The notes under the pieces are model-generated. The model was not told the DNA's origin. It was given only the letters and a program-made list of their open reading frames with translations, and did not search any database. A stretch of 64,000 nt of DNA from Isoptericola cucumis (GTDB taxonomy: Bacteria; Actinomycetota; Actinomycetes; Actinomycetales; Cellulomonadaceae): positions 186,001 to 250,000 of the forward strand of contig NZ_BMDG01000003.1 of the NCBI RefSeq assembly GCF_014635665.1. Direction: 5' to 3'. The translations under genes and the position numbers were made by a program. Shown here in pieces: positions 8,813 through 18,048 of this stretch; positions within the stretch are counted from its first letter, which is position 1; every line of letters starts with the position of its first letter.

Positions 8813-10593
8813 GCCGCCACCTGGGGGGTCTCGATCTCGCGGGAGACGACGTCCACGACCTGGTCGGCGAGCGCCAGCAACGACGCGCGGTGGGCGATGA
8901 CGACGACGGTGCGCCCGGCGTCGCGCCAGGCGCGCACGGTGTCGAGCACGGTCTGCTCCCCGCGGGCGTCGAGGTGGGCGGTGGGCTCGTCCAGCAGCAC
9001 CACGGGCGGGGGAGCGGCGCCGCCGTCGGTCCCGTCGTCGTGCGCCGCGCCGTCGAGCAGCGCCGCGGTCAGCGCGACCCGCTGCCGCTGCCCGACGCTC
9101 AGGCCGGTGCCGCCGAGCCCGACCGGAGTGTCCCACCCGGCGGGGAGGTCGGCGACGACGGCGTCCAGGCCGGTCGTGCGGGCGGCCGCGGCGAGCGCGT
9201 CGTCGGTCACCCGGCGGCCGTCGGCCACGACGTGGCGCAGCGGTCCCGGCGCGAGGGTCGGCCGCTGGGGGACCCAGGTGAGCTGTGGCCACCAGGTCTG
9301 CGGGTCGACGTCCGCGAGGTCGACGACGGCGGGGTCCGTGCCCGGGGGCCCGGGAGGTTCGACGAGCACCCGTCCGGAGTCGGGCCGCAGCAGGCCGAGC
9401 AGCACCAGGGCGGTCGTCGACTTGCCGGACCCGCTCGGCCCGCGCAGCGCGACGACGCGGCCGCCGCCGGGCCGTCCGGTGCCCAGCGGGACTCGGACGG
9501 ACAGGTCCGCGGGGGCGGCGAGTCCGCGGTCGCCGGCCCGGACGCTCACGCCGTCCAGCACGAGCGTCGCGCCCGCCAGGGCGGGGGCCGGCAGCGTGCC
9601 CCCGGCGGGCAGGGGCCGCTCGAGGACGTCGAAGGCGCGCTGGGCCGCGGCGAGACCGTCGGTCGACGCGTGGAACTCCGCACCGACGCGGCGCAGCGGC
9701 AGGTAGACCTCGGGGGCGAGCACGAGGACGGCGATCGCGGGGACCAGGTCGATCATCCCCTCCACGAGCCGCAGGCCCACGCCGACGGCAATGATCGCCA
9801 CCGACAGCGTCGTGAGCAGCTCGAGGACCATCCCGGACAGGAAGGCGATGCGCAGCGTGCCCATCGTGGCGCGGCGTGACGCGTCGCCGAGGGCGCGGAC
9901 CCGGGCCCCCGGCCCGATCTCGCGGCCGAAGGCCCGCAGGGTGGGCAGGCCGGCCAGCAGGTCGAGCACCTGGTCCCCGAGCCGCGAGATGGTGCGCAGC
10001 CGGCGTTCGGAGGTTCCCGCGGTCATGACGCCCACGAGCCACATGAACAGCGGGACGAGCGGCAGCGTCACCACGGCGATCACGGCCGACACCCAGTCCA
10101 GCCCGAGCACGACGAGCACGAGCGCCGGCGTCACGATCGCCGTGAGCAGCAGCTGCGGGAGGTAGCGCACCAGGTACGGCTGGAGGTCGTCGAGACCGCG
10201 GGTCGCCAGCGTGGCGGTCGCGGCCGGACCGCCGTCCGACCCGCCGCTCGAGCCGGGGCGGGGCCCGAGCGCCACGGTGTGGGCCACGACCTGCTCCCGC
10301 AGCTCCGCCACGACCTGTGCCGCGGCCTTCTGCGCGTACCGCTCCTGCGCCCAGGCGACGGCGACTCGGACCACGACGACGCCCGCCAGGACGGCCAGCC
10401 ACGGCGCGACGTCGCCGAGCCCGATCGGTGTGCCGGCGCTCCCGGCCGTGACGGCCGGCCCGAGCGCGTGCCCGACGGCGAACGCCTGGACGACGATCGC
10501 CGCGGCCGCGGCGACGCCCAGCCCGGCGGTGAGGACGACGTACCACCGGGCGGCGCGGGCGCGGCGCAGCAGGCGCGGGTCGAGGGGTCTCAC
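8809..10593 (-). CDS. cydD: Thiol reductant ABC exporter subunit CydD
   Basis: Partner of CydC in the heterodimeric thiol exporter. The 594 residues carry six membrane helices in the first 310 residues. The ATPase domain has Walker A GPSGSGKST, a signature reading LSVGQRQRVAL (Val in place of the second Gly of LSGGQ), and Walker B VVLLDEPTAHLD. The gene begins 10 bases after the cydB stop and overlaps cydC by 4 bases, so cydABDC reads as one operon controlled from upstream of cydA. Confidence 0.93.
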   Translation of the reverse strand: MRPLDPRLLRRARAARWYVVLTAGLGVAAAAAIVVQAFAVGHALGPAVTAGSAGTPIGLGDVAPWLAVLAGVVVVRVAVAWAQERYAQKAAAQVVAELREQVVAHTVALGPRPGSSGGSDGGPAATATLATRGLDDLQPYLVRYLPQLLLTAIVTPALVLVVLGLDWVSAVIAVVTLPLVPLFMWLVGVMTAGTSERRLRTISRLGDQVLDLLAGLPTLRAFGREIGPGARVRALGDASRRATMGTLRIAFLSGMVLELLTTLSVAIIAVGVGLRLVEGMIDLVPAIAVLVLAPEVYLPLRRVGAEFHASTDGLAAAQRAFDVLERPLPAGGTLPAPALAGATLVLDGVSVRAGDRGLAAPADLSVRVPLGTGRPGGGRVVALRGPSGSGKSTTALVLLGLLRPDSGRVLVEPPGPPGTDPAVVDLADVDPQTWWPQLTWVPQRPTLAPGPLRHVVADGRRVTDDALAAAARTTGLDAVVADLPAGWDTPVGLGGTGLSVGQRQRVALTAALLDGAAHDDGTDGGAAPPPVVLLDEPTAHLDARGEQTVLDTVRAWRDAGRTVVVIAHRASLLALADQVVDVVSREIETPQVAA

Positions 10594-10603
10594 GGGATGC
10601 AGG

Positions 10604-11653
10604 CTAGAACGCCGCGTCCTTGATCTTCTGCCAGCTCAGCCCCGCGGGCGCGGGGATGTCCTTGGTGGACAGGCGGCGGCGGAAGACCCAGTACGTCCAT
10701 GCCTGGTAGGCGATGACCAGCGGGGTGAGGACCACCGCGACCCACGACATCACCGTGAGCGTGTACGGCGTCGACGCGGCCTCCGCGACGGTCAGCGACT
10801 CGCCCCCGTCCACGGCAGGGATGACGTCGGGGTACATGGAGCCGAAGATCAGCACGACCGCGCTCACGATCGCCACGGCCGAGAGCGTGAACGCGACCCC
10901 TTCGCGGCGCACCCGCGTGGCGGCCACGACGCCGACCAGCGCGAGCGCGGCGACGGCGACCGCCGCCCAGGTCCAGGGGACGGAGTACGCGAGCTGGGCC
11001 CAGACCGCCCACCCGCCGGCCACGAGCAGCGCGGCGACCGCGAGGCCGGACGCGAGGCGCTGGGCGCGGAGCCGGACGTCGCCGTCGGTCTTGAGGGCGA
11101 GGAAGACGCTGCCGTGCAGCAGGAACAGCACGAGGGTCGTGAGGCCGCCGAGCAGCGCGAACGGGTTGAGGAGCGCCCAGAACCCGCCGACGTACTGGTG
11201 ACCGGAGTCGAGGAGCAGCCCGCGCACGAGGTTGCCGAACGCGACGCCCCACATCACCGCCGGGATCCAGGAGCCGGCCTGGATGGCGAGGTCGCAGCGC
11301 CGCACCCACCGGGCGTCGGCGATCTTGCCGCGGTACTCGAACGCGACGCCGCGGGCGACCAGGCCCACGAGGATGATCAGCAGCGGCAGGTAGAAGCCGG
11401 AGAACATCGTGGCGTACCACTCGGGGAACGCCGCGAAGGTGGCGGCGCCGGCGGTGATCAGCCACACCTCGTTGCCGTCCCAGAGCGGGCCGATCGTGTT
11501 GACGAGGACCCGGCGTTCGGTCTCCTTCTGCTCCTTGCTGCCGCGCGGCAGGATCGACAGCAGCATGCCGACGCCGAAGTCGAAGCCCTCGAGCACGAGG
11601 TAGCCGGTCCACATCACGGCGATGATGACGAACCAGAGGATGGTGAGGTCCAC
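10604..11653 (-). CDS. cydB: Cytochrome bd ubiquinol/menaquinol oxidase subunit II
   Basis: Subunit II of the high-affinity cytochrome bd terminal oxidase. The 349 residues form about eight to nine membrane helices and open with the family motif VLEGFDFGVGML near residue 20. An RRVLVNTIGPLWDGNEVWL stretch typical of CydB follows around residue 45. The GTG start at 11653 is backed by an AGGAGAACC ribosome site, and the gene begins 25 bases after cydA. Confidence 0.96.
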   Translation of the reverse strand: MDLTILWFVIIAVMWTGYLVLEGFDFGVGMLLSILPRGSKEQKETERRVLVNTIGPLWDGNEVWLITAGAATFAAFPEWYATMFSGFYLPLLIILVGLVARGVAFEYRGKIADARWVRRCDLAIQAGSWIPAVMWGVAFGNLVRGLLLDSGHQYVGGFWALLNPFALLGGLTTLVLFLLHGSVFLALKTDGDVRLRAQRLASGLAVAALLVAGGWAVWAQLAYSVPWTWAAVAVAALALVGVVAATRVRREGVAFTLSAVAIVSAVVLIFGSMYPDVIPAVDGGESLTVAEAASTPYTLTVMSWVAVVLTPLVIAYQAWTYWVFRRRLSTKDIPAPAGLSWQKIKDAAF

Positions 11654-11678
11654 GGCAGGTTCTCCTGGTCTCGGGCGC

Positions 11679-13184
11679 TCAGTACGCGAAGGACAGCGGT
11701 CGGTCGGCGTCGTCCGGGTCGTCGTCGCGGGCCTCGGGAGACTCGTCGCGCACCGACCCCGGGGCGCCCTCGATCGTGTAGCGGTGCATGAGGCGGTACC
11801 AGACGACCGCCAGCACCGCGTAGATCAGGGTGAGGACGATCATCGAGGTGAGGATCACCCCCGGCGGGACGGCCGTGGACACGCCGCGCTCGGTGAGCAG
11901 CCGGACCTGGTCGATGCCCGTCGGGTTGGGCGCCACCACCCACGGCTGGCGGCCCACCTCCGTGAAGATCCAGCCGAAGGAGCTGGCGGCGAACGGCATC
12001 GGGATCGCGAGGATTCCCAGGCGCGAGAGCCAGACGTTGTCGCTCACCCTGCCCTTGCGCGTGAGCCACAGCGCCGCCAGGGCGAGGGCGACGGAGAACG
12101 CGGCGAAGCCGATCATGAGCCGGAACGACCAGTAGGTGATGGCCAGCGGCGGCGTGTAGGTGACCGCCTCGCCCGAGGCGGTGGTGTCGCCGTACCGCTC
12201 GGTGTACTGCTCCTGGACGTCGTACACGCCCGGCAGGTACGACTCGGGGCCGGAGAAGTGCCCGGTCCCGAGGAAGCTGGTGATTCCGGGGATGGAGATG
12301 AGGTGGTCGACGTCCTCGCACCCGGCGTAGAGGGGCCCGACGGCGAGGATGGAGAACTCGGCGGCCTCGGTGCCCTCGCACAGGGCCTCGGCCGACGACA
12401 TCTTGCCGGGCTGCTGCTCGTACATGAGCTTGCCCTGCAGGTCGCCCGACCAGATGACGCCGATGCCGGAGACGATCATCACCCAGACCCCGAGCCGCAC
12501 GGCGGGCCGGTACACGGTGCGCGCGGTCTCGAGGTGCTCCGGCTTCTTGGACCGGGCCAGGCGCACCATCCACCACGCGGCGATACCGCAGACGAAGGTG
12601 CCTGCGGTGAGGAACGCGGCGGAGATGGTGTGCGGGAAGGCGGCCAGGAGCGTGTTGTTGGTGAGCACGGCCCCGATGTCGACCATCTCGGCCCGCCCGG
12701 TCTCCGGGTTGTAGATCGCTCCCACGGGGTGCTGCATCCACGAGTTGGCCGCGAGGATGAAGAAGGCCGAGAGGTTCGTGGCGATGGCGAACAGCCAGAT
12801 GGAGGCGAGGTGGACCTTCTTGGACACCCGGTCCCAGCCGAAGATCCACAGGCCGATGAAGACGGACTCGACGAAGAACGCGGCGAGCGTCTCCATGGCC
12901 AGCGGGGCACCGAAGACGTCGCCGACGAACCGGGAGTACTCGCTCCAGGCCATCCCGAACTGGAACTCCTGCCAGATGCCGGTCACGACGCCGAGGGCGA
13001 AGTTGATGAGCAGCAGCTTGCCGAAGAACTTCGTCAGCCGCAGCCATCGCTCCTTCTTGGTGACGACCCAGGCCGTCTGCATCCCGGCGACGAGCGGGGC
13101 GAGCCCGATCGTCAGAGGGACGAAGATGAAGTGGTACACGGTGGTGATGGCGAACTGCCACCGTGCCAGGTCGAGAGCGTCCAC
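11679..13184 (-). CDS. cydA: Cytochrome bd oxidase subunit I
   Basis: Subunit I carries the haems and the quinol site of cytochrome bd, which reduces oxygen to water with high affinity. The 501-residue protein begins VDALDLARWQFAITTVYHF with the conserved haem-ligand His near residue 19. It contains the VGRQPWVV motif of the quinol-oxidising region. GTG 13184 is chosen because AGGAGACCCC lies immediately upstream and the homology begins there; the frame stays open further upstream but reads non-homologous residues. It is the first gene of cydABDC, about 130 bases from two Rex-type operators. Confidence 0.96.
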   Translation of the reverse strand: MDALDLARWQFAITTVYHFIFVPLTIGLAPLVAGMQTAWVVTKKERWLRLTKFFGKLLLINFALGVVTGIWQEFQFGMAWSEYSRFVGDVFGAPLAMETLAAFFVESVFIGLWIFGWDRVSKKVHLASIWLFAIATNLSAFFILAANSWMQHPVGAIYNPETGRAEMVDIGAVLTNNTLLAAFPHTISAAFLTAGTFVCGIAAWWMVRLARSKKPEHLETARTVYRPAVRLGVWVMIVSGIGVIWSGDLQGKLMYEQQPGKMSSAEALCEGTEAAEFSILAVGPLYAGCEDVDHLISIPGITSFLGTGHFSGPESYLPGVYDVQEQYTERYGDTTASGEAVTYTPPLAITYWSFRLMIGFAAFSVALALAALWLTRKGRVSDNVWLSRLGILAIPMPFAASSFGWIFTEVGRQPWVVAPNPTGIDQVRLLTERGVSTAVPPGVILTSMIVLTLIYAVLAVVWYRLMHRYTIEGAPGSVRDESPEARDDDPDDADRPLSFAY

Positions 13185-13313
13185 GGGGTCTCCTGGGTTC
13201 TCGGGCGTGGCCGTACCGGCGCTGCACGAGCGCCGCCGACGGCCCGTCCTGCCGACGGTAGGACCGTTTCTCCACCCGCGCACCACCAGGGACATCGTCC
13301 TGACGAGTGCCGC

Positions 13314-13331
13314 TCGTGAAGATGTTCACGA
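13314..13331. promoter_or_regulatory. Rex-type redox operator, site 1 (upstream of cydA)
   Basis: TCGTGAAGATGTTCACGA is a perfect 7-4-7 palindrome that fits the Rex operator pattern TTGTGAA-N4-TTCACAA. Rex senses the NADH/NAD+ ratio and represses respiratory genes including cyd in Streptomyces. The site lies about 130 bases upstream of the cydA start. Confidence 0.75.
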
Positions 13332-13337
13332 TCTTGC

Positions 13338-13355
13338 TCGTGAACGTCTTCACAA
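13338..13355. promoter_or_regulatory. Rex-type redox operator, site 2 (upstream of cydA)
   Basis: TCGTGAACGTCTTCACAA is a second copy of the Rex operator pattern, centred 24 bases from site 1. The paired arrangement suggests cooperative repression of cydABDC. The rest of the 13185-13664 intergenic stretch holds no gene that I can support; its right end carries the rne ribosome site (AGGAG about 10 bases before 13665). Confidence 0.75.
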
Positions 13356-13664
13356 GTCAAACCGGGTCGGCGGCGGCGTGTCGCCGGACGCTCGGGCCAC
13401 GGTGACGTCCCCGGGGTGCGATACTGGACGCGGCCGCCGGGACCACATCCCCGGGCGGCCACGAGCTCGCAGCACTCGCGATCCGCACGCGATGCCGCGG
13501 CCGGGCCCATCAGCCCGCGACCGCAGGCGTCCGCGAAGATCGCCGATGCCGCAGCCGCGACCGAGACTTCCGTCCGGCCGGTGCGCTGAGCAGCGCCGCC
13601 GTCCGACGACGAACAGCCGGCAGCCCGTAGTTGTGGGCGGGCCGCCGGGGCAGGAGCGCACTAC

Positions 13665-16600
13665 GTGACGTCCGACATTCCTACCGGGGCCGAGAACACC
13701 GCCGAGCAGGCGAACGATGCCGCCGGGACGGCTCCCCGCAAGCCCGCACGCCGCCGGGCCACCCGCCCGGCAGCGGCACCCGTGGCGCCCCCGTCGGCGC
13801 CGTCGTCGGCCCCGGCCGGGCTGACCGACATCGTCCTCCCCGAGCGGGCCACGGCTCCCGCCGAGCCGGCCGCCCCCGCCGCCGGGGCGGGGACCCGCTC
13901 CCTCGCGGACATCGTGCTCCCCGAGGGGCCCGGCGACGCCGGCGGCGAGCCGCAGAAGCCGGCCCGCGCCCGCCGCCGTGCCACCCGCGCCGCGTCGACG
14001 CCGTCGCCCGAGCCGGCCGCCGAGCCCACCGCTCCGGCCGAGGGCGAGGCGGAGCTCCGGCGCACGGAGCCGAAGAGCACCGCGACCACCAGCACCGAGC
14101 CCAAGAGCACCCGGTCGAGGAGCGGCCGCGCCAAGGCAGCGACGTCCGAGGCCGCCGCCTCGGGGGACACCACGTCGGAGGACGCCCCCGCCCCGAAGGC
14201 CGAGGCGGCCGAGGAGACCCCCAAGGCCAAGCGCGCGCCCAGGACGCGGGCGGCCAAGACCAAGGCGCCCGCCGCCGAGGCCACGGAGTCCACCACCGAG
14301 CCGTCGACCACCCAGTCGTCCTCCACCGAGGCGCCGACCGAGGCCGCCGCGACCACGGACGCCCCGCCGAAGGCGCGCCGGTCGACCTCGAAGACCACCG
14401 CCGCGAAGACGGGCAAGAAGACCGCGTCCGCGAAGAAGGAGGCGGCCGCGCCGGCCGGGACCGCCGCTCAGGACGCCCCTGCCCAGGACGCCACCGCCGC
14501 GGCGCCGGCGAAGGGCTCCGCGGCGTCCGAGGCCACGGCCTCGACCGCGGCGCGCGCGGGCGGGACCTCGACCCCCCGGCTCGCCACCACCGCGCTGCTC
14601 TTCCAGGCGCCCGACCTGTCCACGTCGCGGCGCTCCCGCCGGGCGCAGGCGCCGGCGGGCCCGCCGCGCCCGCACGACGAGCCCACGTGGGGCGCTCCGG
14701 CGCCCGCCGCGCCGTCCGAGCCCGAGGCCGAGGCCGCGCAGCCGACGGAGCAGCCGCAGCAGGCGGAACCCGCCACCGAGCAGCCCGCGGAGCAGAAGTC
14801 GTCCGGCCGCCCGGCGCGCAAGCGTGCGACCCGCCGGTCCGGCTCGCCGGCTCCGGAGGCCGCCGACGCCGGCGTCGAGGCGCCCCCGGCCGAGAAGCCC
14901 GCGCCCGCGGCCGAGCAGCCCGCACCGGCCGTCGAGCCGGAGGCGCCCGCCGCGCCGACGGAGCTCAGCGAGGACGACGCGGCCGCCGTGCAGGAGATCG
15001 GCGCGATCGAGTCCGAGCTGGTCGCCGAGGGCCTGGAGCTGGTGGACCTCGGCCCCGAGGACCTCGTGGACGACGACGGGGACGAGGACGACATCCGCCC
15101 GCGGCGTCGGCGTCGTCGGGGTGGCCGCGGCCGCCGCGGTGGGCGGCGCGACGACGACGGCTCGCCCGCCGACGACGAGACCGACGGCGAGCACGACGAC
15201 GACACCGAGCAGGACGGCACCGACGGCCGCGCGGACCAGGGCCGCGCGGACCGGGACGGCTCCGGGCGCGACGCCGACGCAGCGGCCGAGGACGACGAGG
15301 ACGCCTCGACCGACGGCACGGAGGGCGGGGACTCGTCCTCGGGCCGTCGTCGCCGCCGTCGTCGCCGGGGCACCCGTGCCGAGCGCGCCGAGCGTGCCGA
15401 GGCGACGACCCGTGGCCGTGGCAGCGACGAGGTCACGGCGCTCAAGGGTTCGACGCGCCTGGAGGCCAAGCGCCAGCGTCGTCGCGAGGGTCGTGACGCC
15501 GGCCGTCGTCGCCAGATCATCACCGAGGCCGAGTTCCTCGCGCGCCGCGAGTCGGTGAGCCGGTCGATGGTCGTGCGCGAGCAGGACGGCCGCACGCAGA
15601 TCGCCGTGCTCGAGGACGGGGTGCTCACGGAGCACTACGTCTCCCAGCAGTCACAGGCGTCGATGGTGGGCAACGTCTACCTCGGCCGGGTGCAGAACGT
15701 GCTGCCCAGCATGGAGGCCGCGTTCGTCGACGTCGGCAAGGGCCGCAACGCCGTGCTCTACGCCGGCGAGGTCAACTGGGACGCCGCCGGGATCGAGGGG
15801 CAGCCCCGCCGCATCGAGGAGGCGCTGAAGTCGGGCGACTCCGTCCTCGTGCAGGTCACGAAGGACCCCATCGGCCACAAGGGCGCCCGTCTGACCTCGC
15901 AGGTCACGCTGGCGGGCCGGTTCCTGGTCTTCGTGCCGGGCGGCGGCATGACCGGCATCAGCCGCAAGCTGCCCGACACCGAGCGCAGCCGTCTGAAGAA
16001 GATCCTGCGCGAGGTCGTGCCGGACGGGGCGGGCGTCATCGTGCGCACCGCCGCCGAGGGCGCCAGCGAGGACGAGCTCCGCGCCGACGTCGAGCGCCTG
16101 CAGGCCCAGTGGTCCGCGATCACCGCGAAGGCCGAGAAGTCGTCGACGTCCGCCCCGGCCCTGCTGCAGGGCGAGCCGGACATGGCGATCCGGGTGGTGC
16201 GCGACATCTTCAACGACGACTTCTCGTCGCTCGTGGTGCAGGGCACCAGCGCGTGGGACGAGATCTCGACGTACGTCTCCGAGCTCGCCCCCGACCTGCG
16301 CGAGCGGGTGTCGAAGTGGACCGAGACGACGGACGTCTTCACGGTGCACCGGGTCGACGAGCAGCTCGCCAAGGGCATGGACCGCAAGGTCTGGCTGCCG
16401 TCGGGCGGCTCGCTGGTCATCGACCGCACCGAGGCGATGACCGTCATCGACGTCAACACCGGCAAGTTCACCGGTGCCGGCGGCACCCTCGAGGAGACCG
16501 TCACCCGCAACAACCTCGAGGCCGCCGAGGAGATCGTGCGGCAGCTGCGGCTGCGGGACATCGGCGGCATCATCGTCATCGACTTCATCGACATGGTGCT

Positions 16601-17273
16601 CGAGTCGAACCGCGACCTGGTGCTGCGGCGCCTGGTCGAGTGCCTGGGCCGGGACCGGACCAAGCACCAGGTGGCCGAGGTGACCTCGCTGGGCCTCGTG
16701 CAGATGACGCGCAAGCGCGTCGGGCAGGGCCTGGTCGAGGCGTTCTCCACGACCTGCGAGCACTGCAAGGGCCGCGGCTTCATCGTCCACGACCACCCGC
16801 TCGAGAAGGGCGGCTCCGGCCCGCAGCCGGCGGCGGAGGAGGCCGGCGACGGCGGTGCGAAGCGCTCGCGACGCAAGCGGTCGGGCACCAAGCAGGCCGA
16901 CGCGCCCGCGGCCGAGTCGCACGCGGACGTCCCGAAGCTCCCGGACGACAAGTCCGAGGCGCGCGAGGCGGTCAAGGCCACCCTCGCGACGATCGCGGCC
17001 GCGGCGGCGCACGCCCACGACCACAAGGACGAGGACGCCGCCCCGTCCGACGACGGGGCAGCGTCCGCGCCGACCCAGCCGACCAAGCCGGAGCTGGTCA
17101 TCGACCTGCCCGAGCGTGCGAAGCCCGAGCCCGAGCCGGTCGATCAGCACCCGGAGCCGGTCGAGCAGGAGCCCGAGGCCACCGGGGCCGCGCCGAAAGC
17201 AGCCGGAACCGAAGAGGTTCCTGAGCAGGGTGCTGGCGAGGCTCCGGACGAGGGACTGACCGCCACGGAGTGA
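13665..17273 (+). CDS. rne: Ribonuclease E/G
   Basis: An endoribonuclease for rRNA maturation and mRNA turnover. The 1202 residues fall into three parts: a disordered Ala/Pro/Lys/Glu-rich N-terminus of roughly 600 residues with an Asp/Arg-rich patch near 460-580, the catalytic core, and an acidic disordered tail from about 1045. The core starts with MVVREQDGRTQIAVLEDG near residue 635 and the S1 segment NVYLGRVQNVLPSMEAAFVD. It has VIDVNTGKFTG and IIVIDFIDM, which supply the magnesium-binding Asp residues. The zinc-link CEHCKGRG is near 1030. An AGGAG precedes the GTG start. It is divergent from cydA. Confidence 0.95.
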   Translation: MTSDIPTGAENTAEQANDAAGTAPRKPARRRATRPAAAPVAPPSAPSSAPAGLTDIVLPERATAPAEPAAPAAGAGTRSLADIVLPEGPGDAGGEPQKPARARRRATRAASTPSPEPAAEPTAPAEGEAELRRTEPKSTATTSTEPKSTRSRSGRAKAATSEAAASGDTTSEDAPAPKAEAAEETPKAKRAPRTRAAKTKAPAAEATESTTEPSTTQSSSTEAPTEAAATTDAPPKARRSTSKTTAAKTGKKTASAKKEAAAPAGTAAQDAPAQDATAAAPAKGSAASEATASTAARAGGTSTPRLATTALLFQAPDLSTSRRSRRAQAPAGPPRPHDEPTWGAPAPAAPSEPEAEAAQPTEQPQQAEPATEQPAEQKSSGRPARKRATRRSGSPAPEAADAGVEAPPAEKPAPAAEQPAPAVEPEAPAAPTELSEDDAAAVQEIGAIESELVAEGLELVDLGPEDLVDDDGDEDDIRPRRRRRRGGRGRRGGRRDDDGSPADDETDGEHDDDTEQDGTDGRADQGRADRDGSGRDADAAAEDDEDASTDGTEGGDSSSGRRRRRRRRGTRAERAERAEATTRGRGSDEVTALKGSTRLEAKRQRRREGRDAGRRRQIITEAEFLARRESVSRSMVVREQDGRTQIAVLEDGVLTEHYVSQQSQASMVGNVYLGRVQNVLPSMEAAFVDVGKGRNAVLYAGEVNWDAAGIEGQPRRIEEALKSGDSVLVQVTKDPIGHKGARLTSQVTLAGRFLVFVPGGGMTGISRKLPDTERSRLKKILREVVPDGAGVIVRTAAEGASEDELRADVERLQAQWSAITAKAEKSSTSAPALLQGEPDMAIRVVRDIFNDDFSSLVVQGTSAWDEISTYVSELAPDLRERVSKWTETTDVFTVHRVDEQLAKGMDRKVWLPSGGSLVIDRTEAMTVIDVNTGKFTGAGGTLEETVTRNNLEAAEEIVRQLRLRDIGGIIVIDFIDMVLESNRDLVLRRLVECLGRDRTKHQVAEVTSLGLVQMTRKRVGQGLVEAFSTTCEHCKGRGFIVHDHPLEKGGSGPQPAAEEAGDGGAKRSRRKRSGTKQADAPAAESHADVPKLPDDKSEAREAVKATLATIAAAAAHAHDHKDEDAAPSDDGAASAPTQPTKPELVIDLPERAKPEPEPVDQHPEPVEQEPEATGAAPKAAGTEEVPEQGAGEAPDEGLTATE

Positions 17274-17285
17274 CGTGACCCGCCA

Positions 17286-17319
17286 CGGCCGCGTCCGACC
17301 TCAGGGTCGGGCGCGGCCG
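17286..17319. terminator. Strong bidirectional hairpin between rne and the hydrolase gene
   Basis: CGGCCGCGTCCGACC (17286-17300) pairs over 15 positions (one G-T wobble) with 17305-17319 around a TCAG loop. It lies 12 bases after the rne stop, and the hydrolase gene on the other strand ends inside it. It is a likely terminator for both. Confidence 0.75.
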
Positions 17320-17981
17320 TCGTCGTCCCCGGCGCCGATCCGCCGGTAGAACTCCCCGATCGTGGTGGAGAACAGCTCGGGCTGCTGGACGTTCCACGGG
17401 TGCCCGGCGCCGGGCACCACCTGCAGCTCGGCGCCGGCGACCTGGGCCGCGAGGAGGCGAGCGGCGGGGAGGTTCGCCGCGTCCCGGCTCCCGCACAGCA
17501 CGAGCGTCGGCACGGCGATCTCGCCGAGCCGGTCGACGACGTCCACGTCGGCGACGCTGCGCAGCACGGCGAGCCAGTCCGGCTTGGTCATCCCCATGCC
17601 GGCGGCGACGCGCCGCGGCAGCGACCGGACGACGACGCGCTGGACCCCCATGAGCATCCGGTTCGGCCGCACCTGGCTGCCCGACAGCACGAGCGACGCG
17701 ACGCGCCCGGGGTGGTCGAGCGCGAGCTGGGTGGCCGTCATCGCGCCGAGCGACAGGCCGCAGACGTGCACGCGGTCGAGGCCGCGCGCGTCGAGCTCGG
17801 CGACCAGCGCGTCGGCCGCGGCGTCGAAGGTGAAGGGCGCCCGCGCCGCGCCGTCGATCCCCGCGATCCGAGGGGCGAGACCGGTGAGCCCGCCGCCGAG
17901 GGAACGCACCTGGGCGTCCCAGGACTCGGGGCCCGCTCCGAGCCCGTGCAGGAAGAGGACGGTCCTGGCGGCGTCGGTCAC
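17301..17981 (-). CDS. Alpha/beta fold hydrolase
   Basis: A 226-residue cytoplasmic alpha/beta hydrolase. It has the oxyanion-region motif LFLHGLGAGPESW near residue 9 and the nucleophile elbow GLSLG with Ser near residue 76. The acid is a likely Asp in CGSRDAAN and the catalytic His is in GAGHPWN near residue 198. The substrate is not predictable; the family includes esterases, lactonases and C-C hydrolases. It starts at GTG 17981, divergent from tdk, and its stop codon lies within the loop of the shared terminator with rne. Confidence 0.85.
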   Translation of the reverse strand: MTDAARTVLFLHGLGAGPESWDAQVRSLGGGLTGLAPRIAGIDGAARAPFTFDAAADALVAELDARGLDRVHVCGLSLGAMTATQLALDHPGRVASLVLSGSQVRPNRMLMGVQRVVVRSLPRRVAAGMGMTKPDWLAVLRSVADVDVVDRLGEIAVPTLVLCGSRDAANLPAARLLAAQVAGAELQVVPGAGHPWNVQQPELFSTTIGEFYRRIGAGDDDGRARP

Positions 17982-18048
17982 GCCGCCACGCTAGCGGGTG
18001 GGTGCGCCGGCCGCCCCGCGTGCCGACGGCCGTGCTTCACTGACGAGC

